Position numbers and translations under genes: made by a program
Shown here: piece by piece, positions 16,032 through 28,856 of the stretch
Numbering within the stretch: the stretch's first letter is position 1
Layout: every line of letters begins with the position of its first letter
Assembly: GCA_016213695.1 (NCBI GenBank)
Contig: JACQZV010000093.1
Coordinates: 1 to 40,273 of the forward strand
Reading direction: 5' to 3'
DNA: 40,273 nt
Source: Acidobacteriota bacterium
Lineage (GTDB): Bacteria > Acidobacteriota > Vicinamibacteria > Vicinamibacterales > UBA2999
Notes under the pieces: model-generated
The model's input: only the letters and a program-made list of their open reading frames with translations
The model's database searches: none
What the model was told of the DNA's origin: nothing

Positions 16032-17144
16032 TCACGACGGCTTGACCGGCGCGCCGTCGCCGAGCTTCTGCACGTTCGAGACAATCACGCGCGCGCCCGG
16101 CTCCAGGCCGCGGCGGACGATGTAGTCCTCGCCGAGCACGTCGCCGAGCGTGACCGCCTTCTGCCGCGCCACGAAGCCCTTCTCGTTCTGCTCGGCGACG
16201 AACACGAAATACTGGCCGGCCACGCGCGTCACCGCCACAATCGGCACGGCGAGCGCCGGCTCGTTGCTCCAGACGATCCGGGCGCGCACGTACTGCATCA
16301 CGCGAATCGACGCGGGCATCCCCCGCAGCGTCGCCTTGACCAGCACGGTCTGCGTGGCGTCGTCGGCACGCGGCGCGATGAACGTGACCGGGATCGACGC
16401 GATGACCCCGCCGGCCGGATCGAGCAGCTCCGCCGCCAGTCCGGGCCTCAGATCCTTCGCACGCTCGAGCGGGACGTTGATGTAGGCCTCGAGGCCCTCG
16501 GGCGCGTCAAGCGTCGTGATGATCGTCGCCGGCGTCACGCGGTCGCCCTGCCGCACCAGAATGTCCCCGACCACGCCGGCGCTCGGCGCGGTCACGCGGT
16601 AGTACTGCAGCTCCACCTGACTCTCGCGAATCAGCGACTGTACGGCGGCCAGCTGTGCGTCGGCGTTCGCCTGCGCGGTTTCCGCCTGCTCCAGCTCGGC
16701 GCGGCTCACGGCGCCCGCATCGAACAGCTTCTGCATCCGGGCGAGCTGCTGCCGCGCGAACGCCAGGTCGGCCTCCCGCGACAGGCGCTGGGACTCGGTT
16801 CCACTGACCGTCGCCTGTTGTTTGTCCGGATCGATCTGCAGCAGCGGCTGCCCGGCGCTGACGCGCTCGCCGGAGCGGACAAGGATCTGGCGGACAAACC
16901 CTTCCACCTGCGGCTGCACGGTAATCGACCGCAGCGATCGAATCGTCGCGACGTACTCGCTCGACTGCGGCAGCCTCTTCGCCTCGAGCGCGATGGTCCG
17001 GACCTCCATGGGCGGGAAGGCGCCGGCCCCACCGGCCGCCCCCGCAGGCTGGGCCTGGCCGCCGCGGCAGGCCGCGCCGGCCAGCAAGGCGAGGAGTCCG
17101 CCACACGCCAGCAGGCGGCCCGTCGAAGACACCGATCTCATCAT
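16032..17144 (-). CDS. RND efflux periplasmic adaptor (membrane fusion protein), AcrA/MexA-like
   Basis: A 370-residue periplasmic adaptor joining the RND pump to the TolC-type channel. The N-terminus MMRSVSSTG leads into a hydrophobic stretch and Cys26 (LLALLAGAAC), so it is probably a lipoprotein like AcrA. Domain order is as in the family: first lipoyl half (SITVQPQVEGFVRQIL), alpha-hairpin (about LAFARQQLARMQKLF to VQSLI), second lipoyl half (YYRVTAPSAGVVGDIL), beta-barrel and membrane-proximal domain (VIVSNVQKLGDGAPVKPS). Start at 17144: the ATGATG overlaps the stop of the upstream PBP gene by 4 nt, so translation is probably coupled to the PBP. Confidence 0.94.
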   Translation of the reverse strand: MMRSVSSTGRLLACGGLLALLAGAACRGGQAQPAGAAGGAGAFPPMEVRTIALEAKRLPQSSEYVATIRSLRSITVQPQVEGFVRQILVRSGERVSAGQPLLQIDPDKQQATVSGTESQRLSREADLAFARQQLARMQKLFDAGAVSRAELEQAETAQANADAQLAAVQSLIRESQVELQYYRVTAPSAGVVGDILVRQGDRVTPATIITTLDAPEGLEAYINVPLERAKDLRPGLAAELLDPAGGVIASIPVTFIAPRADDATQTVLVKATLRGMPASIRVMQYVRARIVWSNEPALAVPIVAVTRVAGQYFVFVAEQNEKGFVARQKAVTLGDVLGEDYIVRRGLEPGARVIVSNVQKLGDGAPVKPS

Positions 17145-19162
17145 CGGAAGATACCCTTCAGGCCGCGGCCGAGCGCCGCGACAAACCCCTGCAGCGCGCG
17201 CCGCGCCTGCGGCGCCAGCGTGCCCGGATGGACCGGACACAGGCGCACCGGCACCTCGTCGCCGTCCTTGAAGTATTCGGTGTAGGTTGGACACCCGTCG
17301 GTCGGACGCAGGTGCGACACGGGGCACAGCTGCTCGGCGTGCAGGCCGGGCGGCGGCGCAAACGGCGCGGGCGGCAGCCGCTGCGACACGCCGCGCATGA
17401 ACTCAGCCCAGATGGGAAGCGCAACACGGGCGCCGGACCCGCCCTCGCGAATGCGCGCGGGCTGGTCGAATCCCACCCAGACGCCCACGACCACGGAGGA
17501 CGAGAACCCGACGAACCAGGCGTCGCGATAGTCGTTGGTCGATCCCGTCTTGCCCCCGACCGCGCCGGTCACGCCGTGGCGCCGCGCGGCGGCGCCGGTT
17601 CCCCGGTCGACCACGTCCCGCAGCATCGACACCATCTGAAAGGCGACATCCTCGGACAGGATCCGCTCGCGCTCGATGTGCACACGGTGCACCGCCTCCC
17701 CCATCCCGTCCTGCACGGACACCAGGCCCCGCGGCCGCACGCGGTAGCCGAGCGTCGGAAAGACGGCGTAGGCCGCGGTCAGCTCGAGCGGCGTCACCAG
17801 GCCGCTGCCGAGCGCCAGCGACGGGACGTCCGGCTGGTCGCGGACGCCCAGATCGCGCGCCAGCCGCAGCACGGGCGCGCTCCCCACCTGGTGCTGCAGC
17901 CGTACAGCCGCCGCGTTGCTCGACTCGAGCAGCGCCTCGCGCAGCGTCATCTCATCGCGGCCGGCCACGCGCTCGTCGCGGGGAATCCAGACGCCGCTGG
18001 ACGCCTCCACGGCGACCTGCTGCAGACCGGTAATCGTCGATGCCGGCGACAGGCCGCGCTCGAGCGCCGCGGCGTAGACGAACGGCTTGAACGCCGAGCC
18101 CGGCTGACGCCGGCTGCGCACCGCGCGGTTGAAGGGGGTCGTCGCGAAGTCCGAGCCGCCGACCATCGCCAGCAGATTCCCCGTGTTCGGGTCGAGGGCG
18201 ACGAGCGCCGCCTGCAGCCCGGCCGCCCCCACCCGTGCGAGGCCGCCGCGCACGGCGGCCTCCGCCGCGTCCTGCATCGCCGGCACGAACGTGGTGCGCA
18301 CCCGCCAGTCGGGCGGGTTGTCGTCGCCGTACAGCTCGCGGAACTGCTGGCGGAGGAACTCCTTCGCGTACCCGTGCCGCGCGGCGGTCACGATTGGCGG
18401 CGGCTGGACGCGCACGGGGGCCGCACGCGCGGCGCCTTCCTGTTCGGTGGTGATCTTGCCTTCCTCCCGCATGCGCCGCAGGACGACGAAGCTGCGGCGC
18501 CGCGCGGCGTCAAGATGCGTCCAGGGCGAATACGACGCCGGCGCCCGGATGATGCCGGCGATGAGCGCCGCCTCGGCCAGCGTGAGCTCGGCGGCCGGCT
18601 TGCCCAGCATCTTCTGCGACATCGTTTCGACGCCGTACACCCCGCCGCTCAGGTACACGCGATTCAAATACAGTTCGAGAATCTCCCGCTTCGACAGAGC
18701 GAGTTCCAGCATCACGGCGAGCGCCGCTTCCTTGAGCTTGCGCCCGTACGTCCGGGTGTTCGAGAGGAACAGCGTTCGCGCCAGCTGCTGCGTGATCGTA
18801 CTGCCGCCCTGCGTGCCCCCGCCCGGCCGCAGGTTGAAGACTGCCGCCCTGGCGAGCGCAATCGGATCGACCCCGGGGTGCAGGTAATAGCGGTGGTCCT
18901 CCACGGCGATTACCGCGTCCTTGACGTAGGTGGAGATCTGCGTGAGGGGGACATCGCGCCGCTGCTCGTCGAGGCGAAACCACGGGCGATCGTCGGCGTC
19001 GTAGAAGACGGTGTCGCCGACACCCCGGTGCAGTCTGGAGATCGCCCAGGCGTGCCGGACCGTCCAGACCACCGTCATGGTCAGGATGACGATCGCGGCC
19101 GCCCCCGCGGCGGTGATCAGCCAGTCGCGGCGCGAGAGGACACGGAGGTCTGAAAAACGCAC
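17141..19162 (-). CDS. Class A penicillin-binding protein (bifunctional transglycosylase/transpeptidase)
   Basis: Polymerises and cross-links peptidoglycan at the outer face of the inner membrane. About 673 residues: an N-terminal helix (AAGAAAIVILTMTVVWTV), then GT51 with catalytic Glu in AVEDHRYYLHPGVDP and GGGTQGGSTITQQLARTLFL. The transpeptidase domain has SxxK in RQPGSAFKPFVYA, SxN in LESSNAAAV and KTG in GGKTGSTNDYRDAWFVGF. All catalytic motifs are intact. A Cys-containing C-terminal tail (CPVSHLRPTDGCPTYTEYF) recalls PBP1C/PBP1A tails. I prefer the GTG at 19162: a TATACC hexamer ends 8 nt upstream. A GTG at 19195 would overlap the divergent gene. Its stop overlaps the RND adaptor start, an unusual pairing. 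Confidence 0.93.
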   Translation of the reverse strand: MRFSDLRVLSRRDWLITAAGAAAIVILTMTVVWTVRHAWAISRLHRGVGDTVFYDADDRPWFRLDEQRRDVPLTQISTYVKDAVIAVEDHRYYLHPGVDPIALARAAVFNLRPGGGTQGGSTITQQLARTLFLSNTRTYGRKLKEAALAVMLELALSKREILELYLNRVYLSGGVYGVETMSQKMLGKPAAELTLAEAALIAGIIRAPASYSPWTHLDAARRRSFVVLRRMREEGKITTEQEGAARAAPVRVQPPPIVTAARHGYAKEFLRQQFRELYGDDNPPDWRVRTTFVPAMQDAAEAAVRGGLARVGAAGLQAALVALDPNTGNLLAMVGGSDFATTPFNRAVRSRRQPGSAFKPFVYAAALERGLSPASTITGLQQVAVEASSGVWIPRDERVAGRDEMTLREALLESSNAAAVRLQHQVGSAPVLRLARDLGVRDQPDVPSLALGSGLVTPLELTAAYAVFPTLGYRVRPRGLVSVQDGMGEAVHRVHIERERILSEDVAFQMVSMLRDVVDRGTGAAARRHGVTGAVGGKTGSTNDYRDAWFVGFSSSVVVGVWVGFDQPARIREGGSGARVALPIWAEFMRGVSQRLPPAPFAPPPGLHAEQLCPVSHLRPTDGCPTYTEYFKDGDEVPVRLCPVHPGTLAPQARRALQGFVAALGRGLKGIFR

Positions 19163-19170
19163 CTCCGAAT

Positions 19171-19178
19171 GGTATAAC
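19171..19178. promoter_or_regulatory. Overlapping divergent -10 elements for PBP and TolB-like genes
   Basis: GGTATAAC reads as TATAAC on the plus strand (19173-19178), 9 nt before the ATG at 19188. On the minus strand it reads as TATACC (19176 to 19171), 8 nt before the GTG at 19162. This mirrors the arrangement at 4530-4537. Both starts would have very short or no leaders. Confidence 0.5.
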
Positions 19179-19187
19179 GATGCTGCT

Positions 19188-20315
19188 ATGGCCACCCGAA
19201 CCGGCCGTTTTCTCGTGGTCGCGCTGCTGCCCGCCGTGGCGGCCCTGGCGGCGCAGGAGTCCTCACCGTCTGCCGCCGGCGAGCGTGATTTTCTGTCGCG
19301 CGTCCGGCGCCTGACCGTCGAAGGGCGCCGCGCGGGCGAAGGCTACTGGTCGCCCGACGGCCGGCGCCTCGTGTTCCAGAGCGAGCGCGAACCGGGCAAC
19401 CCCTTCTACCAGATTTACGCGCTCGACTTCGCCTCCGGCGATACCAGGCGTATCTCGCCCGGCTACGGCAAGACGACCTGCTCGTTCTTCCGGCCCGGCA
19501 CCGATCAGATCCTGTTTGCATCGACGCACCACGACCCGCGGTCGAAGACGCTGCAGCAGGAAGAGCTCGACTTCCGCGCCTCGGGCAAGGAGCGGCGCTA
19601 CGCCTGGGACTACGACCCTGAGTTCGACCTCTATGCCTTCGCGGAGACGTCGGGGCAGTACACGCGCCTGACGAACGCGCGTGGCTACGACGCCGAAGGC
19701 AGCTCGTCGCCCGACGGCCAGTGGATCGTCTTTTCGTCGAACCGCGACGCCTACAACCGCACGCTGACCGCCGCCGAGCAGAAGCAGCTCGCCACCGATC
19801 CGAGTTACTTCTCGGAGATCTACATCATGCGCGCCGACGGCTCGCAGCAGCGCCGGCTCACCAGCGTCGCCGGGTACGACGGGGGCCCGTTCTTCTTTCC
19901 CGACGGCTCGCGCATCATCTGGCGCCGCTTCGACGAACAGGGGCTGATTGCCGACGTCTGGACGATGAAACCGGACGGAACCGACGCGCGCCGGATCACC
20001 GACTTCGGCGCCATGAGCTGGGCGCCCTACGTGCATCCGTCCCACCAGTACATCCTGTTCGCCTCGAACAAGCTCGGGTTCGAAAACTTCGATGTGTTCA
20101 TGGTGGACATGGAGGGACGGAAGGAGCCCGTGCGGGTGACCTACGCGGACGGGTTCGACGGCCTGCCCGTGCCCTCCCCCGACGGCCGCCGCCTGGCGTG
20201 GACCTCGAGCCGTGGGGGCGGGCGCGAGGGACAGATCTTCCTGGCCGACTGGAACCACGAGCGGGCGCTCGCGGCCCTGCGCGCCGCTCCCGATCGGAAG
20301 GCCGGGTCCCGGTGA
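19188..20315 (+). CDS. Exported TolB-like/PD40 beta-propeller protein
   Basis: A 375-residue protein with a signal peptide (LLPAVAALAAQ, cleavage near residue 22) and repeated propeller blades of the WD40-like PD40 type. The recurring pattern is SPDGRRLVFQSER, SPDGQWIVFSSNRD, FPDGSRIIWRR and SPDGRRLAWTSSRG, each followed by an I/V-D/M-G-type strand. It resembles TolB C-terminal and DPP-IV N-terminal propellers but has no peptidase domain itself. The next gene, an M28 peptidase, overlaps its stop by 4 nt (GTGA), so the two products may act together on peptides in the periplasm (inference). The ATG at 19188 lies 9 nt after TATAAC and has no clear Shine-Dalgarno sequence. Confidence 0.85.
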   Translation: MATRTGRFLVVALLPAVAALAAQESSPSAAGERDFLSRVRRLTVEGRRAGEGYWSPDGRRLVFQSEREPGNPFYQIYALDFASGDTRRISPGYGKTTCSFFRPGTDQILFASTHHDPRSKTLQQEELDFRASGKERRYAWDYDPEFDLYAFAETSGQYTRLTNARGYDAEGSSSPDGQWIVFSSNRDAYNRTLTAAEQKQLATDPSYFSEIYIMRADGSQQRRLTSVAGYDGGPFFFPDGSRIIWRRFDEQGLIADVWTMKPDGTDARRITDFGAMSWAPYVHPSHQYILFASNKLGFENFDVFMVDMEGRKEPVRVTYADGFDGLPVPSPDGRRLAWTSSRGGGREGQIFLADWNHERALAALRAAPDRKAGSR

Positions 20316-22180
20316 GGAAGACAACCGCGCTCCTCGTTGCCCTGCTGCTGCTCGGCGCGCCGGCCTCCCGCGCGCAGCGTCCGGCGTCGTCGCCGACGCG
20401 GTCTCATGTGGAATTTCTCGCCTCCGATCGACTCGAGGGGCGCGAAGCCGGATCGCCCGGCGAGCGCCTGGCCGCCGACTATCTCACCGCCCAGCTGGCG
20501 CGCATCGGCGCGCGCCCCCTGCCGGGGCGCGCCGACATGTTCATGCCCTTCGAGTTCACCGCCGGCAGCCGCGACGGCGGCTCGACCGTCACGGTGACGG
20601 CGGGCGCCGCGCCCGCGCGCGCCTTTTCCGCCCCGCGGGACGTCCGGGCGCTGTCGTTCTCGGATGACACCGATCTCAGCGGACCGGTGGTCTTCGCGGG
20701 GTACGGCCTCGTCGTGCCCGAATCGCAGAACGTCGGCTACGACAGCTACGCCGCGCTCGACGTGAAGGACAAGATCGTCGTCGTCCTCCGCTACTTTCCC
20801 GAGGACGCGGATCAGAAGCTGCGCGCCGTGCTCGCGAGGTATTCGGACCTGCGGTACAAGGCGATGGCCGCGCGCCAGCGGGGTGCCAGGGCGCTGCTCG
20901 TCGTGACCGGACCCCGGTCGCCCAACGCGGGCGAGCTTGTGCCGATGTCGTTCGACACCGCGCTGGCCGGCTCCGGCATTCCGGCGGCCAGCGTGACCGG
21001 CGCCGTGGCGGACGCGCTGTTCGCCGCCGGGGTCGGGTCGCAGCGCGACCCGACAAGCCAGCGCAGCCCTGACGGTCCGCCTTCGCGGACCCTGCGCGAC
21101 GTGCAGCAGGAGCTCGATTCCGGGAACCCCCATGTGGCCGGCTTCGACCTGCCCGGGATCACCCTGGCGCTCAGAACGTCGGTCGTGCGCGAGCGGCACA
21201 CGGGCCGCAACGTGCTCGCCTACCTCCCCGGCTCCGCCCCGGTGGCCACCGACAGACCCTGGGTCGTCATCGGCGCCCACTACGACCACCTCGGTCACGG
21301 CGACAAGGGCACGTCGCTCGCGTCGAAGGAGGAGGCCGGCGGCATTCATCACGGCGCCGACGACAACGCCTCCGGCGCCGCGGCGGTCCTGGCCGTTGCC
21401 GAGACGCTGGCACGATCGACCGGGCCCCGGCGGCGGCACATCGCCATCGCCTTCTGGTCGGCAGAGGAAATCGGCCTCATCGGATCGAACGCGTTCGTGA
21501 CGAACCCGCCGATGCCGATCGATCGGCTGGCGGCGTACCTGAACTTCGACATGGTCGGGCGGATGCAGGACAACCGGCTGATCGTCCAGGCCACCGGAAC
21601 CAGCCCGATCTGGGCCCGCCTGCTGGAGCGGGCGAACGTCGCCGCCGGCTTCGATCTCGCCGTGCAGCCCGATCCCTATCAGCCGAGCGATGTCGCCAGT
21701 TTCAACCAGGCCGGCGTGCCGAGCGTGATGTTCTTCACCGGATCCCACCCCGACTACCACAAACCGTCGGATACCGCCGACAAGATCAACTACGACGACC
21801 TCGACCGCGTCGCGTCACTGGCGGCGTCCCTCGTCGGCAGCGTGGCGAACCTCGCGGAGGCGCCGCCGTTCACCAAGGTCGATCAGCCGGTGTCGCGGGG
21901 CAGCATGGCCGGTGTCCGGGTCACGACCGGCACGATTCCGGACTATGCCACGGAGGTCAAAGGGTTGCTGCTGTCCGGGGTGATCGGGGGCGGACCGGCC
22001 GAGCAGGCCGGGCTGATGAAAGGCGATGTCATCGTGGAGATCGCCGGCCAGACGATCGCGAACATCTACGACTACACCTATGCGCTCGAACTGCTGCGCG
22101 TGAACCAGCCCGTGACGGTCGTCTACACGCGCGGCGGCCAGCGGCGGGAGACGCAGCTGACGCCAGGGGCGCGGCGATAA
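20312..22180 (+). CDS. Exported M28-family zinc aminopeptidase with PA and PDZ domains
   Basis: A 622-residue secreted metallopeptidase that should remove N-terminal residues from peptides in the periplasm or outside. Signal peptide at residues 1-22 (LLLLGAPASRAQ). A PA insert lies around YDSYAALDVKDKIVVVL. The M28 zinc ligands are visible: His323 in HYDHLG, Asp in GADDNASG, Glu-Glu in FWSAEEIGLIGS, Asp in NFDMVGR and His in DYHKPSDTADKINY. A C-terminal PDZ domain (GLLLSGVIGGGPAEQAGLMKGDVIVEI, one stretch) follows. Start is GTG at 20312, overlapping the propeller gene's stop. It ends 11 nt before the convergent TerC gene. Family and active-site integrity are secure; substrate unknown. Confidence 0.93.
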   Translation: MRKTTALLVALLLLGAPASRAQRPASSPTRSHVEFLASDRLEGREAGSPGERLAADYLTAQLARIGARPLPGRADMFMPFEFTAGSRDGGSTVTVTAGAAPARAFSAPRDVRALSFSDDTDLSGPVVFAGYGLVVPESQNVGYDSYAALDVKDKIVVVLRYFPEDADQKLRAVLARYSDLRYKAMAARQRGARALLVVTGPRSPNAGELVPMSFDTALAGSGIPAASVTGAVADALFAAGVGSQRDPTSQRSPDGPPSRTLRDVQQELDSGNPHVAGFDLPGITLALRTSVVRERHTGRNVLAYLPGSAPVATDRPWVVIGAHYDHLGHGDKGTSLASKEEAGGIHHGADDNASGAAAVLAVAETLARSTGPRRRHIAIAFWSAEEIGLIGSNAFVTNPPMPIDRLAAYLNFDMVGRMQDNRLIVQATGTSPIWARLLERANVAAGFDLAVQPDPYQPSDVASFNQAGVPSVMFFTGSHPDYHKPSDTADKINYDDLDRVASLAASLVGSVANLAEAPPFTKVDQPVSRGSMAGVRVTTGTIPDYATEVKGLLLSGVIGGGPAEQAGLMKGDVIVEIAGQTIANIYDYTYALELLRVNQPVTVVYTRGGQRRETQLTPGARR

Positions 22181-22191
22181 TCACAGATCGA

Positions 22192-22947
22192 TCAGCCCTG
22201 CCGGTCGGACGCCAGGATTTCCTCGGCTTTTTCCTTGAGTGTCGCCGGGTGGACCTCGACGGCAGCCGGCCCCTGCGCGCGGGCGTAGACGAGCGCCGCG
22301 ACGAAGATCACGACGATCAGCAGCAGTGAGAACCACTGCGGAATCTCGAGACCGATGTACCCGGCCGTGTGCGCATAGTCGGCGCAGAGCTTGATCCCGA
22401 TCCACGCGATGATCACGAACGCGGCGTCGACCAGCGCCGGGTAGCGCTCGACCAGCACCATCAGCTGCCCGACGACCATCCGCAGCGCGACAATCCCCAG
22501 AATGCCGCCGGTCAGCACGACCCAGATCTTCGGCGACATCGCGACCGCGACAAGGATCGAGTCGATCGAAAACGCCAGGTTCACCACCTCGACGCGGACG
22601 ACCGTCGCCCAGAAGGCCGACAGCCCGAGCCACGGCCTGGCCTGCGGCGCCGTGCGGCGATCCGCGCCCTCCTTGCCTCCCCAGAAGTGGGAGTAGGTGA
22701 GATACAGCAGGTACAGCCCGCCGACCAGTTTCACCCAGGCGACGCGGATGAGATACACCGCGAGCAGCGTGGCGATGGACCGGAAGACAAAGCCGCCGAC
22801 CAGGCCGTATCGAAGCGCCTTGCGGTGCTGATGGCGCGGCAGGCCGAGCACCATGATGGCCATCACGAGGGCGTTGTCGGCGCTCAACAGCCCCTCGAGG
22901 GCGATGAGCGTCCCGATGGTGAGGAAATCGGCAGCCTGAATGTTCAA
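22192..22947 (-). CDS. TerC-family integral membrane protein
   Basis: A 251-residue protein with about seven membrane helices and the two acidic TerC motifs, EGLLSADNALVMA near residue 24 and AFSIDSILVAVA near the middle. TerC/Alx-type proteins are linked to metal-ion (notably manganese) efflux or metalation of exported proteins. The start is uncertain: the first in-frame start is TTG at 22947, but AGGAGG (22949-22954, minus) ends one base before it and is better placed for an ATT codon at 22941 (7-nt spacing). The gene is divergent from the hspR operon. Confidence 0.88.
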   Translation of the reverse strand: MNIQAADFLTIGTLIALEGLLSADNALVMAIMVLGLPRHQHRKALRYGLVGGFVFRSIATLLAVYLIRVAWVKLVGGLYLLYLTYSHFWGGKEGADRRTAPQARPWLGLSAFWATVVRVEVVNLAFSIDSILVAVAMSPKIWVVLTGGILGIVALRMVVGQLMVLVERYPALVDAAFVIIAWIGIKLCADYAHTAGYIGLEIPQWFSLLLIVVIFVAALVYARAQGPAAVEVHPATLKEKAEEILASDRQG

Positions 22948-22982
22948 ACCTCCTAGATCCTATCGGAAACGCCGCGGTAACA

Positions 22983-23025
22983 TTGACATGACACGTATCA
23001 AGCTCTACACTCGATGTGTATCAAG
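22983..23025 (+). promoter_or_regulatory. Sigma-70-like promoter and candidate HspR operator of the chaperone operon
   Basis: TTGACA at 22983-22988 is a perfect -35 box. After a 17-nt spacer comes TACACT at 23006-23011 as -10. The octamer GTATCAAG occurs twice as a direct repeat (22995-23002 and 23018-23025, 23 nt apart), once in the spacer and once at the expected transcription start. TACAC/GTGTA forms a dyad around TCGAT over the -10 (23006-23020). This fits autorepression by the first gene product. It is not the inverted CTTGAGT-N7-ACTCAAG HAIR site known from actinobacteria. Confidence 0.75.
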
Positions 23026-23364
23026 GTGGAGCGCGAACTCTACTTCATCAGCGTGGCGGCCGAGATGCTGGGGATGCATCCGCAGACCCTCCGGAAGTAC
23101 GAGCGGCTGGGACTGATCCAGCCGTCGCGCACCATCGGCAGCATGCGCCTGTACTCGCGCGAGGAGCTCGAGCGGCTGCGCCTCATCAAGCAGCTTGTCG
23201 ATGAGGGCGGGATCAATCTCGCCGGCGTGCAGCGGCTGCTGACGATCGCCGAGGTGATGCAGCGCATCCGCCCGCTGATGGACGAGCACGCGCTCAGCAC
23301 CGGCGCCGGACGCCGGCAGCTGCTGCACGAGATCCGCCGGCTGAACGACGCGCTGGGGCTCTGA
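23014..23364 (+). CDS. hspR: HspR-like MerR-family heat-shock repressor
   Basis: A 116-residue DNA-binding regulator. The N-terminal winged helix-turn-helix reads YFISVAAEMLGMHPQTLRKY and ERLGLIQPSRT, the diagnostic HspR pattern; the C-terminal part is a coiled helix. HspR represses dnaK/clpB-type operons and is itself induced by heat through DnaK in actinobacteria. Here it leads dnaJ, clpB and ftsH, as expected for an autoregulated operon. The start is doubtful: from the strong promoter at 22983-23011 transcription should begin near 23018, after the ATG at 23014. The GTG at 23026 would then be the real start, giving a 112-residue protein beginning just before ELYFISVAA. Confidence 0.9.
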   Translation: MCIKVERELYFISVAAEMLGMHPQTLRKYERLGLIQPSRTIGSMRLYSREELERLRLIKQLVDEGGINLAGVQRLLTIAEVMQRIRPLMDEHALSTGAGRRQLLHEIRRLNDALGL

Positions 23365-23365
23365 G

Positions 23366-24349
23366 ATGGAATTCAAGGATTACTACGCGACGCTCGGCGC
23401 GACCAAGGCCTCCTCCGAAAAGGAGATCAAGCAGGCCTACCGGAAGCTCGCCCGCAAGTATCACCCGGACGTGAACCCGGGCGACAAGCAGGCGGAGGCG
23501 CGCTTCAAGGAGATCAACGAGGCGTACGAAGTCCTTGGCAGTCCGGCCACGCGGAAGAAATACGACGAGCTCGGCGCGAACTGGCGGCTCTACGAGCAGG
23601 CCGCCGCGCAGGGGGGACCAGACCCGTTCGCCGGCCGGCGGTCGCCGAACATGGGCGGGTCGGGCGGCGGCGTCCGCACGATGACGCAGGAGGAGATGGA
23701 AGCACTGTTCGGCGACACGAACCCGTTCTCGGACTTCTTCACCACGTTCTTCGGCGGCGAGGTCCGGGAGGGGCCGCGCGGACGGGCCCGGCATCGCGCC
23801 GGCCGCGACGTGGAGCACGAAGTCGAGCTGACGCTCGAAGATGCCTATCACGGCACGATGCGCCGGCTCTCGCTCAAGCACGAGGGACACGCACGCAGCG
23901 TGGACGTGCGGATTCCGGCCGGCGTCGGCGACGGCTCGCGCGTGCGCGTCGCCGGCGAGGGCGAACACGGGCTGGGCGGCGCGGCATCGGGCGACCTGTA
24001 CCTGCGCGTGCGCCTGCTGCCTCATGCCCAGTTCGAGCGCAAGGGACGGGACCTGCATGCGAGCGTGCCGGTCCCGGTGTCCACGGCGGTGCTCGGCGGC
24101 GAGGCGACGGTCCAGACCCTGTCCGGCAAGCCCGTGCGGCTGCGTATTCCGGGCCTGACGCAGAACGGGCAGGTGTTCCGCCTCAAGGGGTACGGCATGC
24201 CGAAAATCGGCCACACGGACGACACAGGCGACCTGTACGCGCGCATCGCGGTACAACTCCCGGCCGAGCTCTCCCCGGCCGAGCGGGAGCACTACGAGGC
24301 GCTCGCCAGGCTGCAGACGGAGGCGGCCAAGAAGCATCCGGCCGCGTGA
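23366..24349 (+). CDS. CbpA-type DnaJ co-chaperone (no zinc finger)
   Basis: A 327-residue J-domain protein that should stimulate DnaK ATPase. The J domain spans about residues 5-70, with His33-Pro34-Asp35 in KYHPDVNPGD. It is followed by a G/F/M-rich linker (to about residue 140) and two C-terminal beta domains (VEHEVELTLEDAYHGT, then VPVPVSTAVLGGEATVQTL). No CxxCxGxG repeats are present, so it is a CbpA/type II protein rather than canonical DnaJ. The ATG lies one base after the hspR stop; clpB begins 3 nt after its own stop. Pairing of a CbpA-like protein with HspR is a known arrangement. Confidence 0.94.
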   Translation: MEFKDYYATLGATKASSEKEIKQAYRKLARKYHPDVNPGDKQAEARFKEINEAYEVLGSPATRKKYDELGANWRLYEQAAAQGGPDPFAGRRSPNMGGSGGGVRTMTQEEMEALFGDTNPFSDFFTTFFGGEVREGPRGRARHRAGRDVEHEVELTLEDAYHGTMRRLSLKHEGHARSVDVRIPAGVGDGSRVRVAGEGEHGLGGAASGDLYLRVRLLPHAQFERKGRDLHASVPVPVSTAVLGGEATVQTLSGKPVRLRIPGLTQNGQVFRLKGYGMPKIGHTDDTGDLYARIAVQLPAELSPAEREHYEALARLQTEAAKKHPAA

Positions 24350-24352
24350 CAC

Positions 24353-28851
<4,499 letters not shown>

Positions 28852-28856
28852 ACCGG

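Noticed and set aside
13538-16045. 835-codon open frame on the plus strand opposite the RND gene
   Set aside because: Composition is Arg/His/Asp-rich with no domain; it is the antisense shadow of a clear RND pump in GC-rich DNA.
22230-22250. CTTGAGT, matching half of the actinobacterial HAIR operator
   Set aside because: Lies inside TerC coding sequence, single half-site, far from the hspR promoter.
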